Shown here one piece after another: positions 13,200 to 23,646 of a stretch of DNA of 64,000 nt; within the stretch, counting starts at the first letter, position 1; every line of letters begins with the position of its first letter. The DNA is from Arenicola marina. Taxonomy: Eukaryota; Annelida; Polychaeta; Arenicolidae. The translations under genes were made by a program, and so were the position numbers. The notes beneath the pieces are model-generated. The model saw only the letters and a list, made by a program, of their open reading frames with translations, did not search any database and was not told the origin of the DNA. Where the stretch lies: NCBI GenBank assembly GCA_964019135.1, contig OZ025257.1:13419971-13483970 (forward strand). Reading direction: 5' to 3'.

Positions 13200-13660
13200 A
13201 TATATAAATACATCTTTCATTGGTATCCATAAGCAAATATTCGTGAATATAAGCCCATCTTCTATACATGCCGTAAAATTCCGCTCGCCTTTCCGCAATA
13301 GATTTCAAAATTTGAGCAATCTTCCTCCTGATTGGGGGGCGGGGGTCCTCAATGGAGTATCGGACTTGGAGGGGGGGCTTAACCGCCAGAATACTCTTAC
13401 AAATCATATTTCCCCCATAAATAAACTTTTTTTAAGACAACATCGTATCGTATCGAACGGATCAAAAACTATTTACGATTTAAAAAATGTTGGTATATTT
13501 TTTACTTCCCAAGGTCAAATCTTGTCCCATTCCAGTCGATATTGTTCTAATCAGTATTGATTCATGTACGGTAATCAATTTGACATAGTTTTTAATCTAA
13601 CCCAGTGACAAATGGACCGTTAAAAGTGGCCAACGGACACAATTAACAAGCTAGGGGGGG
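13200..13660 (+). repeat. Dispersed repeat family X, internally deleted copy
   Basis: The first half (ATAAGCCCATCTTCTA, CGCCTTTCCGCAATA, CAATCTTCCTCCTG, G-rich tract) is the inverse complement of about 61985-62215. The second half (ATCGAACGGATC, AAGGTCAAATCTTGTCCC, CCCAGTGACAAATGGACC) is the inverse complement of about 61265-61475. The 500 bp in between in the 61 kb copy are missing here. The open frames over this segment are not conserved between copies. Confidence 0.8.
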
Positions 13661-13973
13661 GGGTTATCCTAAATTGCAGAAAATTCCACCATTCTCACAA
13701 AAACGTTCCCACGAGGGTATGATCTTCACCTTCGAATATGTTAATAGCCTTGACCTATTACATGACATACTCGAAGGCAGCCTCCAAGGTCCATGGCCAG
13801 GGTACGAAAAGATGGCAAATGTCGTTTTTGTATGCATATTGTTACCCCATTTTGTAAGGTTGATTGTGACCTCTATTTTTATATGATTCCAAAGTCCAAA
13901 TGCGCACATTGGTCCGTCAGAAACCATTATTAACATACTGTTGCATGACTAACTGTCTTACTTTAGCTACAAT

Positions 13974-16288
13974 CACAGGCACAGTAAATCGACTGACACA
14001 GAGGGGGAGGGGGAGGGGGGGTCCGCACGGCCTACTAATAAACAAGAAGGTGTCCAACTCAGCCCGTTGAGTGCCTACCCACCCTCGCTTCAAGACCCCA
14101 AAGCCCCCTCTTGCCGGCTTTGCCTCGTCCGCTCAATGCCGTAATCTGCTTCCCGGGTAATTTATCTTGCTTTTCAGCCAAAAGACTACATCTGTAACTC
14201 ATCTAGACACCACGAAACCAGCATTTATTCCGCTTACGAGGTAAACCAGCAAGATCCCTCGTTCCCTGGTCGGCCATTACGAGACTGATATAACTTCCGG
14301 TTTACTTTTGGCTGCTTCCAATCACAAGCGATGGCAAGCCAAAGTGAAATTTAATGGAGTATTTGCACATTAATGTTCAAATATTTGCCCATGTCCAATT
14401 CATTTGCACATATGTTCAAATCATTTTCACAAATGTTAAAATCATTTTCACAAATGTTCAAATCATTTTCACAAATGTTCAAATCATTTTCACAAATGTT
14501 CAAATCATTTTCCCAAATGTTCAAATCATTTTCACAAAAATCATTTGCACAAATGTTCAAATCATTTGCACGAATGTTTAAATCATTTGCACAAACGTTC
14601 AAATCATTTTCGCATATCTAAATGTGCCCATATCAGGGATCCTACAGATCAGGAAAACGGAAAATGAACAAAAAAATCCTTGCAGAGAAAAACCTGGGAA
14701 TTTCATTTTAGAAAAAAATAAGGCAAAAATCAGGGAATATCAGAAGCCTAGGTCATATTTTGGTTAAGGTTCCATCGCAGTTATTACTAATATCTTCCCT
14801 GTCTTATGTGGTTAATAATATCCTAATATGATTAATTCATGACGATTCAGATTAAATAATCTTATGCCAGAAGTTCTGGGCCTGGTTTTACGAGTTACGA
14901 GCTCATAACCGTAACTTTTATATGCTAATTTAATGACATATCATAATTTTACGAGCAAAGAAATTAATACATGGGGTCCGACAGAAACCTATAGGACCTG
15001 ACAGAAATATGGAGTCCGAGAGGTACCTATGGGTCCCACAAATACATGGGGTCCGACAGACACCGACATTGGAAGATATAGCCAGGGGTGTGATACTCTA
15101 GAAGGGTCTGAAAGTCACTCAATAGTCTGAAAACACTCATTGCAAGGATCTGAAAGACACTCAAGGGTCTAAGTCACCGCAGAGTCTAAATAGTCTGAAA
15201 AAGGTTAATTTGTATGCTTGGAAAATGGAGTCATGAGTCTAGTTCTTAAGGTTAATTAAACCACGCGGTAAGGCACCTGGGTCTCAGCATCGATTTACAT
15301 TCAACCTGGAATTTGATCATGCTAATATTACTCCCTCCAAAGACATTGTGTCACGATTTGTTACATGTACAATGTACATGCTCCGATTATGCTTGCAGAG
15401 CTTGTATACGTAATAAGTTTATCCTTTTATGTATGCATTATTCACCTGTTTGAGCCTGCTGGGCTTCATACCGGGAAGCAGCTGCCTCCATTTGGACGAG
15501 AAATGCTTCACATTCGGGTACCACTCACGGTTGATTTAATGGTCTCAATAATTTTGAAATTGTGCCTACTGGACACATGTAGAAGTCAATTGTAATTTAT
15601 GGACAAATTATTTGCACATAAGTTATTTGGACATAGGTACAATTCAATGTTACATATGTTAAATGAATTGGACTTATGTGTAATTAAATTATACATGTAT
15701 CCAAATGAATGGCAGGTATGTTCAAATAGGTAAAATTATATTTGAACAAATGTAAAATTAATTTAAACAAATGTAAAATGTATTTGAACATATGTAAAAT
15801 TAATTTGAACATATGTATTTTATTGGGACATGTGCAAATATTTGAACATGTGTGCGACTGCTCTATTAAATTCCACATCGGCTTGCCATAACAAACACGC
15901 GCTGTCACCGTAATTTCAAACTTTCGCGGTCTGGCCAATCACAGTCGTCCCTTTCAAAATCACGGCTGAAATCTCACGTTGTCGCGCGAAATGGCCGACC
16001 AGGGAACGAGGGATCTTGCTGGTTTACCTCGTAAGCGGAATAAATGCTTGTGTCGTGGTGTCTAGATGAGTTAGATATGTAGTTTTTTGGCTGAAAAGCA
16101 AGATAAATTACCCGGGAAGCAGATTACGGCATTGAGTGGACGAGGCAAAGCCGGTAAGAGGGGGCTTTGGGGTCTTGAAGCGAGGGTGGGTAGGCGCTCA
16201 GCGGGCTGAGTTGGACACCTTCTTGTTTATTAGTAGGCCGTGCGGACCCCCCCTCCCCCTCTGTGTCAGTCGATTTACTGTGCCTGTG
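13974..16288. mobile_element. Foldback-type element with about 650 bp inverted arms
   Basis: The outer 375-430 bp arms (13974-14350 and 15855-16288) are inverse complements: the left reads CACAGGCACAGTAAATCGAC, then a G-rich tract, AAGAAGGTGTCCAACTCAGC, TAATTTATCTTGCTTTTCAG and AGGTAAACCAGCAAGATCCC; the right reads the complement in reverse order. Towards the centre each arm carries 21 bp tandem repeats (TCATTTTCACAAATGTTCAAA type at about 14375-14620; diverged ATATGTAAAATTAATTTGAAC type at 15600-15850). Long inverted repeats built partly of tandem repeats are characteristic of Foldback/Galileo-type DNA transposons. The middle (14620-15600) shows no transposase; it holds loose GGGTCCGACAGA and GGTCTGAAAGACACTC repeats at 14960-15210. 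It is therefore likely non-autonomous. The ORFs in the 21 bp array are period artefacts. Confidence 0.7.
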
Positions 16289-16299
16289 GCTACAATAAA

Positions 16300-16600
16300 T
16301 ATCCTTTTCCCCAAAATAGACTTTTTTAAAGACTATATTGAAAAAAAATCTATATTAACAAAATTTAACGCTATATCTTTCATCTAACCTCATATTTTCT
16401 GAAAGCGCACATGCAAAGACTGTCTGTCCAGAAAATGAAAATATAACTTCATTACCCTCAAAATTACGACCCTTTCACTCCCTAATATCAACAACACCCA
16501 TTTTGAGCAAAGACTTTTTCAATCGGACCCAGTGCCAAACGGACCATTTAAAGTGGTAAACAGATAAAATTAACAGGCTAGACACATTATCATAATCATC
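16300..16600 (+). repeat. Dispersed repeat family X, second partial copy
   Basis: 16305-16510 is the inverse complement of about 61785-61990 (shared blocks: TCATCTAACCTCATAT, GCGCACATGCAA, AATATAACT..ATTACCCT, AACAACACCCATTTT). 16528-16581 repeats 13599-13652 in the same orientation (CCCAGTG..AAACGGACC, AATTAACAGGCTAG). The two copies flanking the foldback element keep different internal parts of family X. Confidence 0.75.
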
Positions 16601-16619
16601 TGCATGCAACAAATTCCAC

Positions 16620-17690
16620 CGTCCTGTGTTCCTACTTATTTTCGCAGTCGTGGAACATAAATATTCCAGTATTGATTGATTCCCCTAGTTTTGAAGAATC
16701 TTCAACGTAAACCTGGTGATTATAAATAACCGTGTTAGTAATTTTCTTGGGGCTCCTGTTCAATATGTTGATGTCATCATGTAAACCAAAGTGTCAACAA
16801 CGTTGAACTGGTTGAAGAAGTTGAAGTAAACTTGTTGAGGTTTCCCATTTGTGGAGAATAAAAAAATATGGCAGGTTTATGTTCAAGGTTTGTATAAAGT
16901 TAAATCTGACAATAAACTAACCCGCTCGTCTTTTTCGAAGTGGCGGGGGCAACTAGGGGCAACTGCTTATAGTTAGCCTAAAATATCACTTTAACACAAA
17001 TGGTCACGTTACTAGCCACACAGCTTGATAAAAATAAAGAAATGTTCATTGGTCTTTTTTCTATGGAGCAAAGTGTCAATCGTTTATTGGTAGTTCGTAT
17101 CTAATTACCAATTACTGCTCACCGGATTACCATTTACTGTTCATCAGATTACTCATTACCGTGTTAAACATAGAGACATGCAATATGCACCTATATGGTA
17201 AATAGATACTATAAGTCAGATCAATGCGGAACAGTCTTTGAATTTATAAAAAAAGTTGGGTGCGATAGTCGGTTAAGTGTTGGGTGGTAAGGCAACTATC
17301 GTTATGCAACCTTTAGACACTCTTATGTTCAACACTCAATGTTTACATTACACATCTATTATTGATGAAGCGATATCACAATATATTGCCAGTCTATAGT
17401 AATGTTGCTGCCTTCTGGTGGAAAGGCTCGATGGTCAATGTAAACAAGTGTTTCTGAATTTAACGGTCGCAAAGTTCATCATGGTCCTCTTCGAAAATCA
17501 TCAAGTTCATCATCGCTTGTTCTCTTTTTGCGCAGTAGAACACCTTAGATCATTAAGCTTCACAACTGACTGTCAGCAAATCGCAAGCCTTTCCACATAT
17601 AGTTGGCCAGTCGTCTTTTTGATACCATATATCGTTGCCAAGTAACGTGGAACATGCAACTAGGCAACTAGCCAGGTAAGCGGGCCATTT
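16620..17690. other. Unassigned intergenic DNA
   Basis: No gene or clear repeat. 17095-17160 has three loose copies of an ATTACCAATTACTG phrase. The 75-codon open frame at 17418-17645 has no recognisable domain. Confidence 0.35.
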
Positions 17691-17699
17691 CAAGCTATA

Positions 17700-18240
17700 C
17701 CTGCTGTATTAGGGCTGTACAGTCACTACGGGAGTTTATCGAGACCCCACGAGACAGGGAAATTTATGCTCTATATGTCAATGCCTAGCATCAACGGCCT
17801 GTACGTGCTGCCTACCTTCTGGTGTTTTGCCTTCACTTGCTTCACACGCGAATTCGGCTAAAGCTGTCCTTGGATGCGCAACTAAACACTGAAGTTCTTT
17901 GCATATCAGAATTGTAACCATCCAAGTAGATTTATGTAATATATGAGCGGTTAGACAGTTGATAAACCAGAATGCGGCTGCCTCATGAGTGACTCTCAGT
18001 GTCAGGCGATCTAATGTGCTGCGCGGGGTTTTCCATGTCGTATGACGTAATAATCATCATGACTCGCATGTCTGCACGCGGTATCTATGGTTACCTAACA
18101 ACGTTCCTTATATGGAATGACCAGGCGAAGACAATGGTGCTCCGTTTGTCGCAGAAATGTAAACATCGATGATTTGCCTCAAAATACAACGCTTTCAATA
18201 GTCTCATCGAACGGATCACATGCATTATGGGGAGTTAAAA
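17700..18240 (+). repeat. Dispersed repeat family Y, composite copy 1
   Basis: 17783-17895 matches 22240-22350 (AGCATCAACGGCCTGTAC, TTTGCCTTCACT, CTAAAG, TGCACAACTAA). 17942-18235 matches 31257-31530 (TATGAGCGGTTAGACAGTTG, GGGGTTTTCCATGTCGTATG, AGGCGAAGACAATG, ACATGCATTATG). The presence of both blocks in one place suggests a longer parental element. No protein homology is seen. Confidence 0.7.
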
Positions 18241-18794
18241 AATTGTGTGACGTCACGCCTTTGTCTTAAGTGTTCATTATCTTGAAGAATGGATCGAAAA
18301 ACAGACCTAGCCGTGTTGTATTAACGTAAGTGTGCGTTGTTCAAATAAAGAACGGTAAAACAGTGCTTTATTTTAATAATGAACGGAAAAACTGTGCATT
18401 ATCTAGATAAAGAACAGTTGTTAATATTGACTTGTCAAGTGTCACGATATAATCAGTCGAGCTGAGCTGAGCGGAGCCGAGTTGGCTGGTGTTGACAGAA
18501 CTTGCCAATTTCAAGACAAACAATGGAATGCATAAGTCAATGTTAAGCACCAAAGGGGATTAGATCAGAAATCTCAACATATATGGAAATTTCACAGTTA
18601 TCGATTGCATACATTTCTCATTATATCCGTCATATCGCTTTTCAGGGGGCGATGTTTTCATGAAAAAAACTAAAAAGCAATGACTTCCAAAATGTCTACT
18701 TCATCCACGCCTTCCCACCCCTACCCTCATCCCTGGGGCTTCATAATGACGAACCGTTGTTTCCACAATGTGCCTCATGTATTCGTCTGGCAGT

Positions 18795-18875
18795 GCAATA
18801 GGGCTATAAAGTCTCGTTCGCTTAGACTTCCGGTTTACTAATTTTGGGGACAAACAAACGAAGCACGTGTTCGGA
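18795..18875 (-). repeat. CACGTG module, inverted partner of 19688-19765
   Basis: Read on the minus strand it gives AACACGTGCTTCGTTTGTTT, then GTCCCCAAAA, then a block ending in TATAGCCCTATTG. The plus-strand segment 19688-19765 gives the same order (CACGTG, GTTTGTTTGTCCCCAAAA, GCGAGAACTGTATAGCCCTA). The two could be terminal inverted repeats of an about 970 bp element or two independent solo copies. Confidence 0.55.
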
Positions 18876-18879
18876 ACGA

Positions 18880-19685
18880 GTTTAGAAGCTCTGCGCACAC
18901 TGGTATGCTGACTACCTGTGACGTAGGCGTGACGTGTATGTTACGCAAATAGGGAGAACGGGAACCAGACTACCTGCGCAAAAGCCAGGACCCGAGGGGT
19001 GGGTCCATTGCGGAAAGCCTAGCGATATGATTCAGAATATTTAAGAAATATAGCTTCACAAAACGGATAGACGACATATTTTTTATTCGTTTGCGCCATC
19101 ACAATGACGAATATTTGTTACGGCGGGACAATACGACTGAGAAACTAACGTTTTTTTGTATTTCCTACGAAAACGAGGCATTATGACGTCACACGGATTC
19201 TCCCCGAGTGACAACGTTAGCGCAACGCTTCAAACAGAAAACTTACAGAAATGAAGAAACTTGGTCTTTTCGTGATCCAAAAGTGATACGAAAACATCCA
19301 ACTGGTCTTGTTTTATCCTTACCATGTGGTTTAATGACGCATTCGTGTGCTGTTACTCCATGCACTGCACATTTTGACAGCGGAATGGTTAACACGATCA
19401 CTTGCTCTCGCCATTTTTGTTACCGCGGAGGCACGCGAAACTGTGTGACGTCACTCGCTGTGTGGTGAACTTGCGAAAGCCCGGGTGCAGGGCTAAATTT
19501 AGAACGTTATTTTTAGCTTTCAAGTATTTTGAAGACGGATTTTTCCTTGTATATTCCCAAAGTTCTGCGCTTCATCGCCTCCAAATATTTTAAAGTATAT
19601 CTCTCATAGCCATGTTTACTGAAATGGTACTCATAGTCTTTAGAATAAACCTGGAAAGAAATTGACTTATAGCTGCCTATACTTC
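18880..19685. other. Unassigned DNA between the inverted CACGTG modules
   Basis: Open frames of 86 and 63 codons overlap at 19208-19593 but have no recognisable domain. TGACGTCA palindromes occur at about 19184 and 19447, but the family Z landmarks are absent. This might be the interior of a non-autonomous element bounded by 18795 and 19765. Confidence 0.35.
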
Positions 19686-19687
19686 AA

Positions 19688-19765
19688 CATGGAGCACGTG
19701 TGTTTGTTTGTCCCCAAAACTGAAGTCTCGCGGCCTAATCGCGAGAACTGTATAGCCCTATTGAC
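19688..19765 (+). repeat. CACGTG module, plus-strand copy
   Basis: Holds CACGTG, GTTTGTTTGTCCCC, GCGAGAACTGTATAGCCCTA. Similar modules occur at 20130-20205 and 31602-31682, and a fragment at about 34140-34165. Confidence 0.6.
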
Positions 19766-19929
19766 ACATTAGTCACTTCCTCTGTCCAAACGTGAGCACA
19801 TGCCATGCCTTGTTATAACAATTTTATAAGTACGTTAACGAACTCGCCGTCGTGCATTCTCCAAATAAACCACTCGACGCTATGGCGTCTCGTGCTTTAG
19901 TTTGGCGAATGCACTCCAGCTCGTTCTTT

Positions 19930-20205
19930 AACTAGTACATAAATGTCTTATCTTTAACTATATTATGATTTTATAGTTAGGAATTCCTGGACCAAAGCAA
20001 ACAAAAAGTAGTATCACCCACTCGATTTTTCACGCACAAACCGCGCAGCCAGCCGGTTCCCAACACTCAAACGTTGTGTACGCGTCACACAGCTGTGGCA
20101 AGGCACCATCGTGATGCGCACTCGTTCTAAGAGCACGTGTTTTTTTGTTGATCTCCAAAAGACCTAAACAGGAAATAGAACCCGCGAGAACTGTACAGCC
20201 CTATT
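19930..20205 (+). repeat. Dispersed repeat family Y, 3' part
   Basis: TATCTTTAACTATATTATGA, then CGTGATGCGCACTCGTTCTA, AGAGCACGTG, CCAAAAGACCTAAA and CCCGCGAGAACTGTACAGCC appear in the same order at 31540-31682. At 31.5 kb the blocks are continuous with the 5' part that sits at 17.94 kb here, so copy 1 appears split by about 1.7 kb of inserted DNA. Confidence 0.65.
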
Positions 20206-20209
20206 CTTT

Positions 20210-20800
20210 TGTGCGTGATGTCATGTTTCACTGTTCTATGAGTGTCGCTATGGCAACGATTGTCAATGCATGGGCAGAAGGGCGGTTCGGGTCAGAATAC
20301 AGCAATTTAGCGACCTTCAGATTTAATGCTATTGTACCAGTTATAACATGACCACCAACTCGTAATAATATGTAAATGACAAGTGTGAAGTTTGATCAAC
20401 GTTTTTAGTTTTGTACCAAATAAAACGTGTGTAAAAGTTTTCATAATATTATATTTTATATTAATAATATTATACGTGGCCGAAACGTAGCCCTCCCAAA
20501 AATCCTGGCCGAAACGTCCTAGGCCGAAACGTCCAAGACCGAAACGTGCACATGTGAGAGGCATAAATATTACTTGAAGGTGAACACCCTCGAAACTACA
20601 AATATTCTTATCATATGCGCACTCCTCCTTAACTATTTGAGCCTCATATGGCGAGGCGCATAAAAACACCGACGCGGTCGCTTATGAACACAAACCATGT
20701 GCTCCACCATATTTAGTCAAATATGTGATCAATGCCAGGGCTCTTTCATGCATGTGTGGAGGGTTGTATGATCTCACGTATATCGGCCTTGTATCATAAA
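20210..20800. other. Unassigned intergenic DNA
   Basis: Contains a short array of CCGAAACGTCC type units (20479-20550, four to five copies) that generates a repetitive stretch in a 120-codon minus-strand frame. No gene is called. Confidence 0.4.
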
Positions 20801-20811
20801 CAACACACCGT

Positions 20812-21000
20812 AGTTGCTCGAATAAGCGTCCCTGTTCAAATAAGCGCCCGTTTGAATAAGCACCTGGTCAGGGATGCACAAAAAATAAGAGCCCGGGTGT
20901 GAAAAAGTGTCCGGGCTTGCATAAACGCCCAGGGCAAATAACCTAGGTATTCTACAGTTACAGCTATATTATATCTGATGTAAGATTATATAAACATTAA
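20812..21000 (+). repeat. AATAAGCGCCC repeat, copy 1
   Basis: GTAGTTGCTCGAATAAGCG, then further AATAAGCGCCC-like phrases, then ACAGTTACAGCTATA and GATGTAAGATTATA. The same order occurs at 62393-62595. This copy is more degraded. The 10-16 bp phrase repeated inside a fixed frame suggests a non-autonomous transposon end. Confidence 0.7.
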
Positions 21001-21009
21001 AACCACCGA

Positions 21010-21770
21010 TAGCCCCTTTTGTTTAGCTATCTACTGATTTGCATAGGTTGGGGCAGGCAGGAAGTTAACTTTGGAAGACCGATTGTGTTTGTCAACGAAG
21101 GTGTCAGTTGAGATGTTTGTTCAATGAAATGGTTCTTAACAGGGCAGCGACACGCTCAGATAAAGGAAACAATCTGTTTCCGTAACATAAAAGATGCATT
21201 TGTACATTGAATTATCTGGTAAATTGCACTTAGCAATCAGAGGACGGAAGAGCCCTGTCTCATGTATGTGCGGAGCACCTCATGTATGCGGGCGAGGCAA
21301 CAGTCTGGCATGATATGGCTGCTTACACCACCATCGACTTCGTAGGAAAGTCAGTGCCGTTGAAATCAACTGAGCATGACCAGACTAGATTGATGGTGAT
21401 GTTGGCTGCTAAGGCCAGTGGAGCCAAACTCCCCCCCCCCCCCCCCCCACCTCATCGTCTTCGAATAAAAGCGCGTAGACAAACGTCGGAAGACTGTGTC
21501 TGGTGTCGTGTGCGAGTGTCAAAATCGTGACAAAAAATATATACCGTGTTGTACTTCTGGCTAGAGTGGCTACTTGAGGCGATTGTGCCAGATTGGTAAC
21601 TTCAAATGTTAATAATATATTCAATACCCAATGCAAAACTATAATAAACTTGGTATAAAGCATTGCTAAGGCAGCCACCACCCTCGTTTTCGAAACTCAA
21701 AGATAGCCATCTGCACGAAATTGCTAATGTCTAGGGCACGAGTCTCTGGCACACTGTTGGGTGCACGGCC
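21010..21770. other. Unassigned intergenic DNA with an 18 bp C run
   Basis: A run of about 18 C lies at 21431-21448. Open frames crossing it (82 and 90 codons) translate as homopolymers there and are not called. Confidence 0.4.
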
Positions 21771-21775
21771 ACAGC

Positions 21776-22210
21776 TCAGGTTTTACGAAACTTGCGTGAA
21801 CGCAATTTTAAAACTAAACTGATAAACCAAAAATAACGTTGTGGCGAAGTTGTCATGACGTTAAATATATTGGTTGGTGAATGCCTAGATTGGTGTTCCA
21901 AGTTCAGTTTTTCAAACCAGATCCCGTCGTAGTGGGCCACTCCCTCTGGCACAAGACGTGCCCATTCCCTTTTTTGGCATGCTAGATCCTCCCACGAATT
22001 GATGCCGAAAGCCTTCACGTCAAGTTTCTCTAATGTCTGGTTAACACGATGCAATACGTCGTAATGCTTATTGCAATAAATTAGTTTTCGACCAACTGCG
22101 CCACTAGAGGGCCGGTTTTCCACGCCTTGTAAGCTTGGCGCGTGTTTTAAACTTTCGATAAACTTAGCGATTTTGTAATAAGGCTGTACAGTAGGCACCG
22201 CGGGATCGGA
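21776..22210 (-). pseudogene. Possible C-terminal tail of a non-LTR retrotransposon
   Basis: The 151-codon minus frame contains, around residues 75-110, the pattern NSWEDLACQKREWARLV, which resembles the conserved W-E-x-L-A-x-x-R-x-x-W-R motif near the C terminus of many LINE polyproteins. No RT core, endonuclease or zinc knuckle remains. The upstream half is unrecognised and its DNA overlaps repeat Y related to 17.7 kb. It could instead be an unknown host exon. Confidence 0.35.
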
Positions 22211-22239
22211 TCGAGAAAATGACAGTGACACTTAATATC

Positions 22240-22400
22240 TACGTCAATGCTATAGCATCAACGGCCTGTACATGCTTCTTGCCTTCCTGTTGTTTGCCTT
22301 CACTCGCTTCGTGCAACAGATCAGCTAAAGTCGTCCTTGAATGCACAACTAACCACTTAATTTATTGTGTGTATAATAATTATAAACATCAGAGTTGGTC
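22240..22400 (+). repeat. Dispersed repeat family Y fragment
   Basis: Matches 17783-17960 in order and orientation (ATCAACGGCCTGTAC, TTGTTTGCCTTCACTCGCTT, TGCACAACTAA). It is interrupted by small indels. Confidence 0.6.
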
Positions 22401-22899
22401 TATGTAATTGTAACGGCCAGGCCCCTCTTCGCGCCGACTTTTACGTTTAGTGGCGCCATCTAGCGAATAGCGGCAGCGTTAGTCAGGAATAGCCTGGTTC
22501 CGCGGTCCCAACTTCGCTCGCTGACTCACTGGATCAGGCGTATATTCACTGATTGTCGCTAGGAAAAGCAAACATGTATCATGATATAACACTTCTGTTG
22601 ATCATCACCATCATTTATTTCGACCAGGAATCAATACAATACAACATAGCATACAACAGGAAAAAAAAAAAAAAAAAAAATCCCTGGTCAAGGAGACCAC
22701 CATTATGACAGAGTCGCTGGCATGGTGGCCACCTCAACGCAAAAAAAAACACACATAAAAAATAAAAAATAAAACACACAAAAAAAAACCCAGCGGAGGA
22801 CAAGACTCTATAAAGACAAATTAACAAGTTAACAATTACCTAAATACACCGTTATAGTTCGATAGTACAAATATGAAATAAGAATAATTTTTTGGGGGA

Positions 22900-23646
22900 C
22901 TAGATAAAACGTAATTCTTTTTGGCAGACATAACAATGGACTTTAAAACAGTCAAAACAGTACCTATCAAGAAGTCGTTTTTTAATATAGGTTGAGTATC
23001 CCGCTATTGAATGCGTAACTATCTTCGTTAAAGTCTCTTTTGGAGTTTGGTTTATTAAATGGGTTAAGTAATAGCGGATGCAGTTTTCGGCAAATTTGTG
23101 CTTGGTTCTGGGTATAATTATATTTTGCTTACGTCTGGTGTTATGCTCATGTCGGTCCAATATACGGGGAAAATGGAAAGAGGTAATAAAATATACAGGG
23201 AGATCATCATGCAGCAGCCTGTAATAAAACTTCAAAGCCTGTAACTCATGAATGTCGTCTATTTTAAGGAGATTCAATCGCTTAAATAAGGGTTCAGTGT
23301 GCGCAATATAATGACTCTTTGTTATGATACGGATGGCTCTTTTCTGAATATTTTTCAATCGATCACTTTGGTGGCCCCAGGCTAATATACAGTAATGCAA
23401 GTGAGGTAAAATGAGCGAGTTATAAATGGTTAGCAGAATATGTTGAGGAAGGGTATATTTTAGATGCTGCATAACTCCAACTACCTTAGATATTTTGAAA
23501 GCAATTTTATCACCGTGACTGGACCATTTCAGATGTTTATGTAGGGTCAGTCCGAGAAAATCAAAGTCGTCAACGCATTCTAGCTTGATATTTTCAATAT
23601 AAAGTTCTGGTATCGTTACCCGCTTTTGTGGCATATAAAATAACAT
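22900..23646 (-). pseudogene. LINE ORF2 thumb and C-terminal region, frame-shifted from the RT core
   Basis: This 248-codon frame continues the LINE polyprotein after the frame break. It carries the conserved post-RT pattern of a DFDFLGLTLHKHLKWSSH block followed by ILLTIYNSLILPHLHYCILA and KRAIRIITK, typical of CR1/L2-like LINEs. It ends with a Cys-rich tail (CFDCFKVHCYVC). Beside the frameshift, about 8-10 codons normally found between the YADD-containing palm and the KKSKF stretch are missing, so a small out-of-phase deletion near 23670-23690 is the simplest cause. The frame has no start of its own and would not be translated separately. Confidence 0.85.

Noticed and set aside
14351-14621. 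Three overlapping frames of 75-83 codons with 7-residue repeats
   Set aside because: The 21 bp unit keeps several phases open on both strands. The peptides are artefacts of the foldback arm.
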